Shown here: positions 1-9,563 of the stretch, in pieces | Position numbering within the stretch: the first letter of the stretch is position 1 | How the letters are laid out: the number at the start of each line of letters is the position of its first letter | Assembly: GCA_023653075.1 (NCBI GenBank) | Contig: JAMNXQ010000003.1 | Span: 1-64,000 of the forward strand | Direction: 5' to 3' | Length of the DNA stretch: 64,000 bases | From: Algoriphagus sp. | GTDB lineage: Bacteria; Bacteroidota; Bacteroidia; Cytophagales; Cyclobacteriaceae | Notes under the pieces: model-generated | Told to the model about the DNA's origin: nothing | What the model saw: the letters and a program-made list of their open reading frames with translations, nothing else | Database searches by the model: none | Translations under genes and position numbers: made by a program

Positions 1-252
1 GGGGAACCGAACGTCAAAAGGAGCTTCATAAACTTGACAGGTCTTTCCCTCTAAAAATTGATATAGTTTAACGGAAAGTTTTAAAGATACCCGTTGATGG
101 ATGCGATTTGGAGCTGCAGCAGCCTTTTTAAATAGCCTTCCTTGAATCAATTCGGCAACTAGATCCATAGGCCAGGTCAAGTAATCCGCGTAGGAATAGT
201 ACCCATAGGTAGCATTAGGCTCTTCTACTCGATCTTTTTTTTCAGCATCCAT
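1..252 (-). CDS. Uma2 family (DUF820) putative endonuclease, 5' part only, runs off left edge
   Basis: Reverse-strand reading from 252 gives MDAEKKDRVEEPNATYGYYSYADYLTWPMDLVAELIQGRLFKKAAAAPNRIHQRVS..FLEGKTCQVYEAPFDVRFP, closely similar to the adjacent 384..1010 protein; not in the ORF track. Confidence 0.75.
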   Translation of the reverse strand, partial: MDAEKKDRVEEPNATYGYYSYADYLTWPMDLVAELIQGRLFKKAAAAPNRIHQRVSLKLSVKLYQFLEGKTCQVYEAPFDVRFP

Positions 253-383
253 TCTTTAATTTAGGGATAATCAATTGATTTTCAAATCATATACTTTTTG
301 GATCTCCTTAAATACTATCTTTTAGTACTTTCGAAAATTCTCTAGAGCCGTCAACAGCTTTAAAAGTAAGGCGCTGAAGAATT

Positions 384-1010
384 TCATTCGATATCCGCAA
401 AAAAATCTTCCAAATCCAAGCTAAAACCTTCTAGGACCTTAGTCTGAAGCACATCTCCCGAAGTAATTAATTTGGAAGGGAAGTATTGGTCATTTTCTAG
501 GGTATATTGGATGACATTTTGATAATCTGGATGGATTACCCAATATTCAGCTACTCCATGCGATTCATAGAGCTGGTATTTAAACTTAAGTTCGGTTTTC
601 GTATTTCCAGGAGAAAGAATTTCCACAATTAAATCTGGGGCGCCGAGGCAACCTCTTTCGTCCAGTTTTTCAGGATTGCAGATTACACAAAGGTCTGGTT
701 GGACCACATTGAAAATTTGAAGGTCTTCCTTGGAATCTTTAGGAAATCGAACATCAAAAGGTGCAGCATATACCTGGCAACGCTTTCCCTCTAAAAATTG
801 ATATAGCTTAAAATTAAGTTTAGAAGATACTTTTTGATGTAATCTCTTTGGAGCTGCGGCAGCTTTTTTGAAAATCTTGCCATTAATGAGCTCTACCACT
901 TCTTCAAACTGCCAAGTTAAATAATCCGCATAGGAATACTTGCCGTAAACAGCATCTGGTTCTTCGACTAAATCTGGTTTTTTGGAATCCATAATCCAAT
1001 TTACATCCAA
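384..1010 (-). CDS. Uma2 family (DUF820) putative restriction-like endonuclease
   Basis: YSYADYLTW...VQPDLCVICNPEKLDERGCLGAPDLIVEILSPGNTKTELKFKYQLYESHGVAEYWVIHPDY, typical Uma2 pattern. Confidence 0.85.
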   Translation of the reverse strand: MDVNWIMDSKKPDLVEEPDAVYGKYSYADYLTWQFEEVVELINGKIFKKAAAAPKRLHQKVSSKLNFKLYQFLEGKRCQVYAAPFDVRFPKDSKEDLQIFNVVQPDLCVICNPEKLDERGCLGAPDLIVEILSPGNTKTELKFKYQLYESHGVAEYWVIHPDYQNVIQYTLENDQYFPSKLITSGDVLQTKVLEGFSLDLEDFFADIE

Positions 1011-1058
1011 TGTCCCACAATTCTTTCGCTGGATATAAAAAAGATCATATGATTTTTA

Positions 1059-2204
1059 TCAGGAACTTCTCAAACTCTCAACCACTGATTTAACCCAAGA
1101 AACAGCATTTTCTACGCAAGCAGAACTGGTATCTTTCCCCAAACTAAAACGTAGCGAAGCCCTTCCCAAATCCGAAGGGATACCCATGGCTTGGAGCACA
1201 TGGCTCGGTTTGGGAGAAATGGAGGTACAGGCAGAGCCCGAACTCACAGCAACCCGCTGATTTACTTTCAGGAGTAACTCCTCCCCTTCTACTCCGGAAA
1301 AGGAAAGGTTGCTCACATGGGAAAGACGCTGTCTGTAAGATCCATTTCGATGCACTCCTGGAAGCTCCAAAAGTGCTGATTCCAGCCGATCACGTAACTT
1401 CTCCAACCTACTCGATTCCTCCTCCTTGGCTTGGAATCGGAGTTGGGCTGCTTTTCCAAATCCTACAATCCCTGGCACATTGAGCGTTCCACTGCGGAAA
1501 CCCTTTTCATGGCCTCCCCCATGAAGTTGAGCCAAAGGCTTGGGTAAGTAATGGTTGTGGCGAACATACAGTGCCCCTACTCCTTTGGGACCATACAATT
1601 TGTGTGCAGAAAGAGCCATCAAGTGGATTCCTTGAGTGCTCACTGGAATTTTGCCTACTGCCTGCACGGCATCCGTTAAAAAGATAATCCCATGTTTATT
1701 GGCAATCTGTCCGACTTCTTGGATGGGATGAATAATACCAGTTTCATTATTGGCCCACATCAAACAAATCATCTTGGTATGCGGCTGTAGGTTTTGCTCC
1801 AAAAAGTTCAAATCCACCTCTCCCTCGGAACTTACAGGCAAATAAGTGACCTCTGCTCCTCTCCGCTGAATTTCCGCCATGCTGTCCAATACGGCTTTGT
1901 GCTCGGTTTGGCATGTAATGTAATGCTGCTTTTCTCCAGGAAATAAATCATAAACCCCTTTGATGGCCAAATTAAGGGATTCGGTGGCCCCTGAAGTGAA
2001 AATGAGTTCCTTGGACTTGGCACCAATCAATTGCGCTACTGCCTCTCTAGCATCCTCCACAGCTTGATCCGCCAACCAACCGTAGGGATGACTTTTACTG
2101 GCTGCATTGCCAAAATGATTACCGAAAAATGGAAGCATAGCAGTAATCACCTCTTCTGCGCAAGGCGTGGTGGCATTGTAATCCATGTAGAGCGGATAAT
2201 TCAT
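1059..2204 (-). CDS. cysteine desulfurase (NifS/IscS-type class V aminotransferase)
   Basis: YMDYNATTPCAEEV, FTSGATESLNLAIKG, ALSAHKLYGPKGVGALYVR, SSGSACTS. Confidence 0.93.
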   Translation of the reverse strand: MNYPLYMDYNATTPCAEEVITAMLPFFGNHFGNAASKSHPYGWLADQAVEDAREAVAQLIGAKSKELIFTSGATESLNLAIKGVYDLFPGEKQHYITCQTEHKAVLDSMAEIQRRGAEVTYLPVSSEGEVDLNFLEQNLQPHTKMICLMWANNETGIIHPIQEVGQIANKHGIIFLTDAVQAVGKIPVSTQGIHLMALSAHKLYGPKGVGALYVRHNHYLPKPLAQLHGGGHEKGFRSGTLNVPGIVGFGKAAQLRFQAKEEESSRLEKLRDRLESALLELPGVHRNGSYRQRLSHVSNLSFSGVEGEELLLKVNQRVAVSSGSACTSISPKPSHVLQAMGIPSDLGRASLRFSLGKDTSSACVENAVSWVKSVVESLRSS

Positions 2205-2274
2205 GACCCTAAACTACTGCTTTTACTTGTTTTTTGAAGCGTTCAAACCTCGATTTTCCTACCTTTGACTTCTC

Positions 2275-2622
2275 ATGCAAGAATCTTGGACTTTTGATTT
2301 CCCCTTTGAAAGGCCTTCATCCGAAGCTTGGTCCTGTCTCATCCAAACTCAACAGCGAGACTTGGGAATCTTTCTGACTTACTACTACAAAAGACAAGGA
2401 GCAGTGGTAGAAAAGGTCCAATTGAAGTCTGCCACCCAGCTGGATTCTCAGGATACTGGCACCCTCTGCCTAAGCTTTGAGTTGATATATTTCAATGCCT
2501 GCCAGGATTTGCATGAAACTCAATCGGAAGAAATGAAACTAAGCTTTCAATTCGATGCGGCTAAAATGACCCTGAAGCTAGTTGGGCCTTATTGGCCCAG
2601 TCGTGAGCCGGATGAAATTTAA
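2275..2622 (+). CDS. conserved hypothetical protein
   Basis: 115-aa ORF starting 7 nt after a TACCTTTG -7-like box. Confidence 0.6.
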   Translation: MQESWTFDFPFERPSSEAWSCLIQTQQRDLGIFLTYYYKRQGAVVEKVQLKSATQLDSQDTGTLCLSFELIYFNACQDLHETQSEEMKLSFQFDAAKMTLKLVGPYWPSREPDEI

Positions 2623-2662
2623 GATCAATCCCATTCGGATGAAATTTAAGATCAATCCCATT
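2609..2662. repeat. perfect tandem duplication, 2 x 27 bp (CGGATGAAATTTAAGATCAATCCCATT)
   Basis: Direct reading: 2609-2635 identical to 2636-2662; the first copy contains the stop codon of 2275..2622. Confidence 0.97.
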
Positions 2663-2739
2663 TTCTTCCTTACCCAGTCTTTTGCATTAAGATTGGAATT
2701 ACTAGCATTTGACGTATTTTTGAGATTGAACTGACGCTT

Positions 2740-4779
2740 ATGAAAGAAGCTACTGAATCCCTGAATTTCATAGAACACATCATCGAAGAAGACCTTGCCA
2801 ATGGTTTTCCAAAGAAAAACTTGTGCTTCCGCTTTCCACCGGAACCCAATGGCTACCTACACATCGGCCATGCAGCATCCATTTGCTTAAACTTCGGTTT
2901 GGGTGAGAAATACGGAGCTCCAGTCAACCTTCGATTTGACGATACGAATCCTGCCAAGGAAGAACAAGAATATGTAGATGCCATCAAGCGTGATATCGCC
3001 TGGTTGGGATTTAACTGGGCCAACGAATGCTATTCCTCTGATTATTTTCAGCAATTGCACGACTGGGCAGTCTTGTTGATCCAGCAAGGCAAAGCCTATG
3101 TAGATCAGCAATCCTCTGAGCAAATCGCCGAACAAAAGGGTACGCCTACTAGCCCAGGTACTCCTAGCCCATTCCGAGATCGATCCATTGCTGAAAATTT
3201 GCATTTGTTTGAGTGTATGAAAAATGGAGAATTTGCTCCAGGCACCTATCTCTTACGTGCGAAGATCGACATGGCTTCTCCGAACATGCACATGCGTGAT
3301 CCAATCTTGTACCGCATCATCCATGCACACCACCACCGCACAGGAGATACCTGGAAGATTTACCCCATGTACGATTGGGCTCATGGAGAGTCCGATTACC
3401 TCGAGCAAGTTTCTCATTCCATCTGTACGCTTGAGTTTAAAGCGCACCGAGAATTGTACGATTGGTACTTGGATCAGATCATCGATCCTACCCTATTACG
3501 TCCCAAGCAGCGGGAATTTGCGCGGCGTAACCTGAGTTTTACGGTGATGAGCAAGCGTAAGTTGCTTGAACTGGTACAAAAGAAGGTAGTAACGGGATGG
3601 GATGATCCCCGCATGCCGACCATTTCTGGTTTGAGAAGACGAGGCTACACACCTGGATCCATCCGCAACTTTAGTGAAGTGGCAGGTATTTCTCGAAGAG
3701 AAAATGTAACAGATGTATCCTTGCTTGAGTTTTGTGTACGTGAGGACCTTAACCAAAGCGCTACCCGTGTAATGGCGGTGTTGAATCCAATTAAAGTAAT
3801 CCTTCAAAACTATCCGGCAGGACAAACTGAAATCTTGCATTTGGAAAATAATCCAGAAAAAACAGATGCAGGAACGCACGAGGTGCCTTTTTCCAGAGAG
3901 TTATACATCGAACGCGAGGATTTCAAAGAAGTGGCTGATTCCAACTTTTTCCGCTTAGCCCTAGGTCAGGAGGTTCGCTTGAAAAGTGCTTACATCATCA
4001 AAGCAGAGTCTGTTGTGAAAGATGCAGCAGGTAATCTTCTCGAAATTCATTGCAACTACGATGCGGATTCCAGATCAGGTTCGGGTACTGAAGCAAGCCA
4101 ACGAAAGGTGAAGTCTACCATTCACTGGGTATCTGTGGCACATGCCATTCAAGCTGAAGTTCGAGAATACGATCGCTTGTTTTTGGATGAATCACCGGAT
4201 ACGCATGAATCCAAAAGCTACATGGACTTCCTCAATCCCAATTCCTTGAAGGTGATTAAAAATGCCTATCTAGAACCACACTTGGGTAAGGCAAGACCAA
4301 ACGAGAGCTACCAATTCCAGCGCCTCGGCTATTTTACCTTGGATTCAGATTCTCGTGAAGGACAGTTGGTCTTCAATAAGACCGTAGGATTAAAAGATAC
4401 TTGGGCGAAGCAAAATGCTGCCACAGCAAAAAAGCAGCAGTCAGCCACGAATCCGGTAGTGCAAGCTCCTCAAGAAGCCAAATCAGCCTTGAGCGAGATT
4501 CAATACATCGGAAAAAAGCTGACCAACCTATCGGGAGATAAGTTGGAAGAGGCGCTTAAAGATATCCGAGCTCAAGCGGAAAATGTGTCTTTTGAAGAGT
4601 TGGAACCCTTATTTGGCACTGCCGCTAAAAAAGTAGGTTCCCGACTTGCTGTTTTGGTAGCACTTGGCGCCTTACTTTCAAAGGGTTTATCAAAGAATGA
4701 AAGCATACAAAACTACTTAGACTCTTGTTTGGCCGACGAATCTGACCTGTTGCAAGCGGAGGCAAAAAAACTTGCCTGA
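2740..4779 (+). CDS. glnS: glutaminyl-tRNA synthetase with C-terminal appended domain
   Basis: FRFPPEPNGYLHIGHAASICLNFGLG, MSKRKLLELV, DDPRMPTISGLRRRGYTPGSIRNF; extra C-terminal ~100 aa. Confidence 0.95.
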   Translation: MKEATESLNFIEHIIEEDLANGFPKKNLCFRFPPEPNGYLHIGHAASICLNFGLGEKYGAPVNLRFDDTNPAKEEQEYVDAIKRDIAWLGFNWANECYSSDYFQQLHDWAVLLIQQGKAYVDQQSSEQIAEQKGTPTSPGTPSPFRDRSIAENLHLFECMKNGEFAPGTYLLRAKIDMASPNMHMRDPILYRIIHAHHHRTGDTWKIYPMYDWAHGESDYLEQVSHSICTLEFKAHRELYDWYLDQIIDPTLLRPKQREFARRNLSFTVMSKRKLLELVQKKVVTGWDDPRMPTISGLRRRGYTPGSIRNFSEVAGISRRENVTDVSLLEFCVREDLNQSATRVMAVLNPIKVILQNYPAGQTEILHLENNPEKTDAGTHEVPFSRELYIEREDFKEVADSNFFRLALGQEVRLKSAYIIKAESVVKDAAGNLLEIHCNYDADSRSGSGTEASQRKVKSTIHWVSVAHAIQAEVREYDRLFLDESPDTHESKSYMDFLNPNSLKVIKNAYLEPHLGKARPNESYQFQRLGYFTLDSDSREGQLVFNKTVGLKDTWAKQNAATAKKQQSATNPVVQAPQEAKSALSEIQYIGKKLTNLSGDKLEEALKDIRAQAENVSFEELEPLFGTAAKKVGSRLAVLVALGALLSKGLSKNESIQNYLDSCLADESDLLQAEAKKLA

Positions 4780-4789
4780 ATTCAGTATA

Positions 4790-4834
4790 ATCCAACAAAA
4801 AAGCCACTGCTGAGGTAGTGGCTTTTTTGTTGGA
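4790..4834. terminator. bidirectional intrinsic terminator between glnS and the xanthine dehydrogenase-family gene
   Basis: ATCCAACAAAAAAGCCACTGC-TGAG-GTAGTGGCTTTTTTGTTGGAT; A-tract and T-tract on both sides. Confidence 0.9.
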
Positions 4835-4839
4835 TTTCC

Positions 4840-7002
4840 TTAAGCTCTTTTGATTTGCAATTGGATATCAGAAAATTCCTTTTGCTCGATGAAAGGCTGA
4901 CTCCGTAGTCTTCTTCCGGTGGCCGCAAAGATCGCATTCGCAATCGCTCCTCCAGTCGGTGGCAACGCAGGCTCACCCAACCCAGTAGGGTCAAAACCTG
5001 AGTCCACGAAGTGGGTTTCGATTTCAGGCACTTCTTTCAACCGAATCAATCGGTAACTGTCAAAATTTCGCTGCTTAGGCACCCCCGCTTCAAAAGTCAG
5101 GTTGGTGTACATCGCATGTCCCATACCGTCCACGATTCCACCACGAACCTGGTGATTTGCGCCGGTAGGATTCACGACCAAACCGCAATCCGTCACTGCA
5201 GTGATTTTTTTCAGGGTAGGTACACCCCCAGCAAGCTCGATGTCAGCCACTTGAGCCACATAGGATTTATGGGAGAAGTAGACGCTGAATCCTTGTTTTA
5301 CCGAAGGATTTTTACCCCAATTGGACTTGTCCTTCGCCATTTTCACCACTCCTAGCATGCGATCCACATCGTAGCCAAGCTCCCCTACTGGTTTGGTTTT
5401 GGCACGATTCAAAAGTTCCAAACGGAAATCAACCGGATCCTTACCCGCTGCTAAAGCAACTTCATCTAAGAAGCTTTGCTCAGCATAGGCTAGGAAATTG
5501 GTAATCGGTGCTCTCCAGGCATTGGTCGTGATGCTCGAAGCATGTTCGATGGTTTCAATTAATACGTTATCTACTGCACCAGAAGGAAAATTAGCTTCTC
5601 GGGTAGTATTGCCAGCATTCATTCCGACACCACGCAGCTTGTAGCCTACGAGAGTTCCTGTAGCATCCAAGGCCGCTTCAAATCGGTAGCGAACAGCTGG
5701 TCGATAGGCACCGCCAGTCAATTCATCTTCCCGGCTCCAAGTAACTTTCACAGGAGCATTGATTGCTCTAGACACTTCTACTGCCTCGACTACATAATCT
5801 GCACGAAGTCTTCTTCCGAAACCTCCTCCTAGTCTAGTGATGGCCACGCTGACATTCTCAGGTGGAATTCCAAGCAAAGCTGCAGTTTCTTGACGAGCAC
5901 GGTCTGGTGTTTGAGTTGGACCGACGAGCTCCACCTTGTCTCCTTGCACATGTGCAAAAAAGTTTTCCGGCTCCATCGGAGAATGTGCTAGAAATGGACA
6001 CTGGTATTCCGCAGTTACGATTTTAGCAGCAGACTTGAATGCAGACGCGACATCTCCATCCTTCCGTTTCACCTCAGCCTTGCCCTTGGCCATCAATTCG
6101 GTAAACAAGCGATCGTGGTCTGTGGAACTCTCCACCACCCCATCGGGTTCGTAGTTCACTTTTAATAACTTTTTGGCCTTCAACAGTGGCCAGGTGGAGG
6201 TTCCTACTACCGCCACACTGGATCCAAAAGTAACCACGTTGGTCACTCCAGCTACAGCGCGTGCCGCGCTATCGTCCACCGAAACTAGCTTCATCCCAAA
6301 TGGGGCGCGTTGGATCATGGCATATTGCATTCCTTCCCGCTGGAAATCCAGACCAAACATAGGCTTACCGGTATACAGGTCTTTGGCGTCCACATTTTTA
6401 ACTGGCGTACCGATGATGGTAAAGTCTTTCTTGTCTTTAAGTGTCACCTCTTCAGGCGCGGTAAGTGTGGTAGCCACCGCAACAAATTCTCCAAAATGGC
6501 CTTTTTTACCTGACCCTTCATGGCTTATAATTCCTTTAGAAACGGTAATTTCTGTTGCGGCAACTTTCCAGGTTTGTGCGGCTGCCGCCACCAAAAGGTA
6601 CTTGGCAGTTGCCCCTGCCTTTCGTAGTCTTTCCCAGCTATGTGGCATCGCACCAGAACCACCTGTCAGCTGTCGTTCGTATTTTTCAGGATCTAAATTG
6701 GCTTGGACTACCCGTACCTTTTCCCAATCGGCTTCCAATTCTTCAGCGACCACCATGGGGAACGAAGTTTTGATGTTTTGCCCTAATTCCGGATTAGGCG
6801 AAAAGATGACCACATCTCCAGTTGGAGAGATGGATAAAAAGCTGTTGAAAGATTTGGCTTGTGCCAAAATCTGTTCAGTGCTGAGCACCTCCATTTTTGG
6901 AGAATCGCAGCTAAACCAGTTGAATCCAATGACCAAACCACCTGCAGTGGTTCCAGCGATTTTTAGAAAGTCTCTTCTGCTTGTTCCTATCTGTGTTTTC
7001 AT
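4840..7002 (-). CDS. molybdopterin-binding subunit, xanthine dehydrogenase family (isoquinoline 1-oxidoreductase beta-like), TAT signal
   Basis: SRRDFLKIAGTTAGGLVIGFNW; GGGFGRRL; WRAPITNFLAYAEQSFLDEVA; downstream partner of a 2Fe-2S subunit. Confidence 0.9.
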   Translation of the reverse strand: MKTQIGTSRRDFLKIAGTTAGGLVIGFNWFSCDSPKMEVLSTEQILAQAKSFNSFLSISPTGDVVIFSPNPELGQNIKTSFPMVVAEELEADWEKVRVVQANLDPEKYERQLTGGSGAMPHSWERLRKAGATAKYLLVAAAAQTWKVAATEITVSKGIISHEGSGKKGHFGEFVAVATTLTAPEEVTLKDKKDFTIIGTPVKNVDAKDLYTGKPMFGLDFQREGMQYAMIQRAPFGMKLVSVDDSAARAVAGVTNVVTFGSSVAVVGTSTWPLLKAKKLLKVNYEPDGVVESSTDHDRLFTELMAKGKAEVKRKDGDVASAFKSAAKIVTAEYQCPFLAHSPMEPENFFAHVQGDKVELVGPTQTPDRARQETAALLGIPPENVSVAITRLGGGFGRRLRADYVVEAVEVSRAINAPVKVTWSREDELTGGAYRPAVRYRFEAALDATGTLVGYKLRGVGMNAGNTTREANFPSGAVDNVLIETIEHASSITTNAWRAPITNFLAYAEQSFLDEVALAAGKDPVDFRLELLNRAKTKPVGELGYDVDRMLGVVKMAKDKSNWGKNPSVKQGFSVYFSHKSYVAQVADIELAGGVPTLKKITAVTDCGLVVNPTGANHQVRGGIVDGMGHAMYTNLTFEAGVPKQRNFDSYRLIRLKEVPEIETHFVDSGFDPTGLGEPALPPTGGAIANAIFAATGRRLRSQPFIEQKEFSDIQLQIKRA

Positions 7003-7463
7003 AGTTGGTTGGATTTAGCGGCAAGGGCTACAGCCTCTCTAATTTTAGGATAGGTGCCACATCGACAGATGTTTCGGTTCATTGCATTGTCAATTTCTTC
7101 CAAAGTCGGAGAAGGATTTTGCTCTAAAAAAGCTGCAGCGTTCATGATTTGACCTGCCTGGCAATACCCACATTGAGCCACATCTACCTCATCCCAAGCC
7201 TTCTGTACCGGATGATTCCCGTCCTTCGAAAGCCCTTCAATGGTAGTCACCTCTGAATTTCCAATACTAGAAACTGGCGTCACGCAGGAGAAGGTAGCAT
7301 TTCCATTCACATGAACGGTGCATGCACCGCATTGAGCAATGCCACAGGAAAACTTGGTTCCTACAAGATTCAAATGATCTCGTAAGACCCATAGTAATGG
7401 GGTGTCGTCTTCCACTTCTACTTGGTGCGTGGTTCCATTTACTTTTAGTGAAAAATTTGCCAT
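6999..7463 (-). CDS. (2Fe-2S)-binding subunit (isoquinoline 1-oxidoreductase alpha-like)
   Basis: CGIAQCGACTVHVNG..., CGYCQAGQIM...NRNICRCGTYPKIREAV. Confidence 0.93.
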   Translation of the reverse strand: MANFSLKVNGTTHQVEVEDDTPLLWVLRDHLNLVGTKFSCGIAQCGACTVHVNGNATFSCVTPVSSIGNSEVTTIEGLSKDGNHPVQKAWDEVDVAQCGYCQAGQIMNAAAFLEQNPSPTLEEIDNAMNRNICRCGTYPKIREAVALAAKSNQL

Positions 7464-7690
7464 ATCTGGTTTGTATTTAGACTAGTAAACTACTAAAAAT
7501 GTGTGGTAAAAACCAACCAATTTTGTAAATGGAAAAAAGAAAGGTTGAATTGCAACAGATCCAAATTAGATGGCGACTGGGATTACTTTTGGATGGGACC
7601 TGCCTTGAGAGCAATTCCTGAAAAAATCTCATTTTGTTACGGATAGATTTTTTTAACTTCGATTATCTTTTTTACCCAAACTTGAAACAA

Positions 7691-8839
7691 ATGTCTCAAA
7701 CCATCAAAGCAGCCATAGTCGGAACTGGATTTATTGGTCCTGCACACCTAGAAGCACTGAGAAGAATTCCCAATGTAGAAGTTGTCGCCTTGGTAGAAGT
7801 AAACCAAGCCCTTGCAGATGAAAAAGCGAAGCAATTGGGCATTCCAAAAGCTTATGTTTTTGCCGATATGCTTAAGCAAGCGGACATCGATGTAGTCCAT
7901 ATCTGTACCCCCAATTTTCTCCACTACAGTCAAGCCAAGGCGGTCTTGGAGGCAGAGAAGCATGTAATTTGTGAAAAGCCATTGGCCATCAGCTTGGAAG
8001 AAGCTGAAGATTTGGTGAAAATTGCCAAAACCACAGGCCTGGTGAATGCGGTGCATTTCAACCTGCGCTACTACCCCATAGTAAGGCAAATGAAAGTGAT
8101 GCGTGAAAAAGGAGAATTGGGAGAAGTGTATTCCATCATGGGTTCTTACCTACAAGATTGGCTTTTCTTACAAACAGACTACAATTGGAGACTGGAACCA
8201 GACAAATCTGGAGATTCTAGAGCTATTGCGGATATCGGATCCCACCTTTTGGACATTACTGAATACGTGACAGGACTTAAAATCACCGCTGTGATGGCTG
8301 ATTTTTCTACCGTTCACAAGACCAGATTGAAGCCGCTAAAGCCAATTGAAACCTACTCGGGTAAGATGCTGACTCCAGCCGATTACCAAGAGGTACCAAT
8401 CAACACGGAAGATCATGCTACCGTACTGCTTCGTTTTGACAACGGTTCCAAAGGATCCATTACGGTATCGCAGGTAAATGCAGGACGTAAGAACAGACTT
8501 AATCTAGAGATTGCAGGCTCAGTATCCGCTTTTGAATTTAATTCAGAGCGTCCAAATGAATTGTGGATTGGCAAGCGTGAAAAGGCCAACGAGCATCTCA
8601 TGAAAGACCCTTCTTTGGTGCATCAAGAAGTAAGCTCTTTGGTAAGTTTCCCTGGCGGTCACAACGAAGGCTTCCCAGATACTTCCAAGCAGCTATTCAA
8701 AGAGGTGTATGCGGCGATCACAGCGGGAAAGCAACCCGAGCATCCTAGCTATCCAACCTTTGCAGACGGCTGGCGCGAACTATTGATTGGAGAGCGCATT
8801 GTGGAGAGTAACAAGAAGCAAGCTTGGGTAAACATTTAA
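7691..8839 (+). CDS. Gfo/Idh/MocA family oxidoreductase
   Basis: IKAAIVGTGFIGPAHLEALRR; HVICEKPLAISLEEAEDLV; start moved to ATG 7691 within ORF 7634..8839. Confidence 0.92.
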   Translation: MSQTIKAAIVGTGFIGPAHLEALRRIPNVEVVALVEVNQALADEKAKQLGIPKAYVFADMLKQADIDVVHICTPNFLHYSQAKAVLEAEKHVICEKPLAISLEEAEDLVKIAKTTGLVNAVHFNLRYYPIVRQMKVMREKGELGEVYSIMGSYLQDWLFLQTDYNWRLEPDKSGDSRAIADIGSHLLDITEYVTGLKITAVMADFSTVHKTRLKPLKPIETYSGKMLTPADYQEVPINTEDHATVLLRFDNGSKGSITVSQVNAGRKNRLNLEIAGSVSAFEFNSERPNELWIGKREKANEHLMKDPSLVHQEVSSLVSFPGGHNEGFPDTSKQLFKEVYAAITAGKQPEHPSYPTFADGWRELLIGERIVESNKKQAWVNI

Positions 8840-8951
8840 GGTTTTTCATCAAAAATATCCTTTAAAAACCCCAAACTATTCGAAGCAGTTAAAGGTTAAC
8901 CTGCTAGTTAATTTTCAAGCCAATTTATTAGTTTACTTAAATCACAAACTC

Positions 8952-9458
8952 ATGAAATTACAAAAACTAGTTTTCGCTTTTTCGCTAAGCATCTTCTTTG
9001 CCTTGGCAGCAACTGCTCAAGACAAACCAAGTCCTGCGAAAACTGCCGAAGGTGAAGTGGCAGGAGCAAAAATCACCATCAACTACTCTTCTCCAGCCGT
9101 AAAGGGCCGCACCATTTGGGGGGATTTAGTTCCTTTTGGAAAGATCTGGAGAGCTGGAGCAAACGATGCCACTACCTTCACTACCTCCAAAGACATTACC
9201 ATCGAGGGACAAAAACTGCCTGCAGGAACTTACAGTTTCTTCATCATTCCTGGAGAAAGCCAATCTACTTTTGTGTTCAACAAGGTAGCCAAGCAGTGGG
9301 GTTCTTACACCTACGACGAGAAGCAAGACATCCTTCGCGTGAATGTGGCTTCTCAGCAAAATTCTACCCTTGAGGAAAGATTGGTCTATGAAGTCAAGTC
9401 GGATTCTTTTGAAATTCGTTGGGAATATGGAAAAGCCGCTGCCAAAATCGGCGCTTAA
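8952..9458 (+). CDS. DUF2911 domain-containing secreted protein
   Basis: Signal peptide MKLQKLVFAFSLSIFFALAATAQ; INYSSPAVKGRTIWGDLVPFGKIWRAGANDATTFTTSKDI. Confidence 0.85.
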   Translation: MKLQKLVFAFSLSIFFALAATAQDKPSPAKTAEGEVAGAKITINYSSPAVKGRTIWGDLVPFGKIWRAGANDATTFTTSKDITIEGQKLPAGTYSFFIIPGESQSTFVFNKVAKQWGSYTYDEKQDILRVNVASQQNSTLEERLVYEVKSDSFEIRWEYGKAAAKIGA

Positions 9459-9479
9459 TCCCCCTAATTTTCCAAACGG

Positions 9480-9513
9480 AGCCCACGGGATGTTTTCCTG
9501 TGGGCTTTTTTTT
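9480..9513 (+). terminator. intrinsic terminator after DUF2911 gene
   Basis: AGCCCACGGGATGTTTTCCTGTGGGCT followed by T8. Confidence 0.85.
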
Positions 9514-9563
9514 GAATCAATAAAATTCTAGAATCCAGGTTCTGGATTGTATTTTTGTCGTCC

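Noticed and set aside
3496-3879. 127-aa ORF antisense to glnS
   Set aside because: Low-information translation fully inside conserved glnS.
6173-7018. 281-aa plus-strand ORF antisense to the molybdopterin-subunit gene
   Set aside because: The opposite strand encodes a clear xanthine dehydrogenase-family protein; the antisense translation has no recognisable domain and reflects codon bias.
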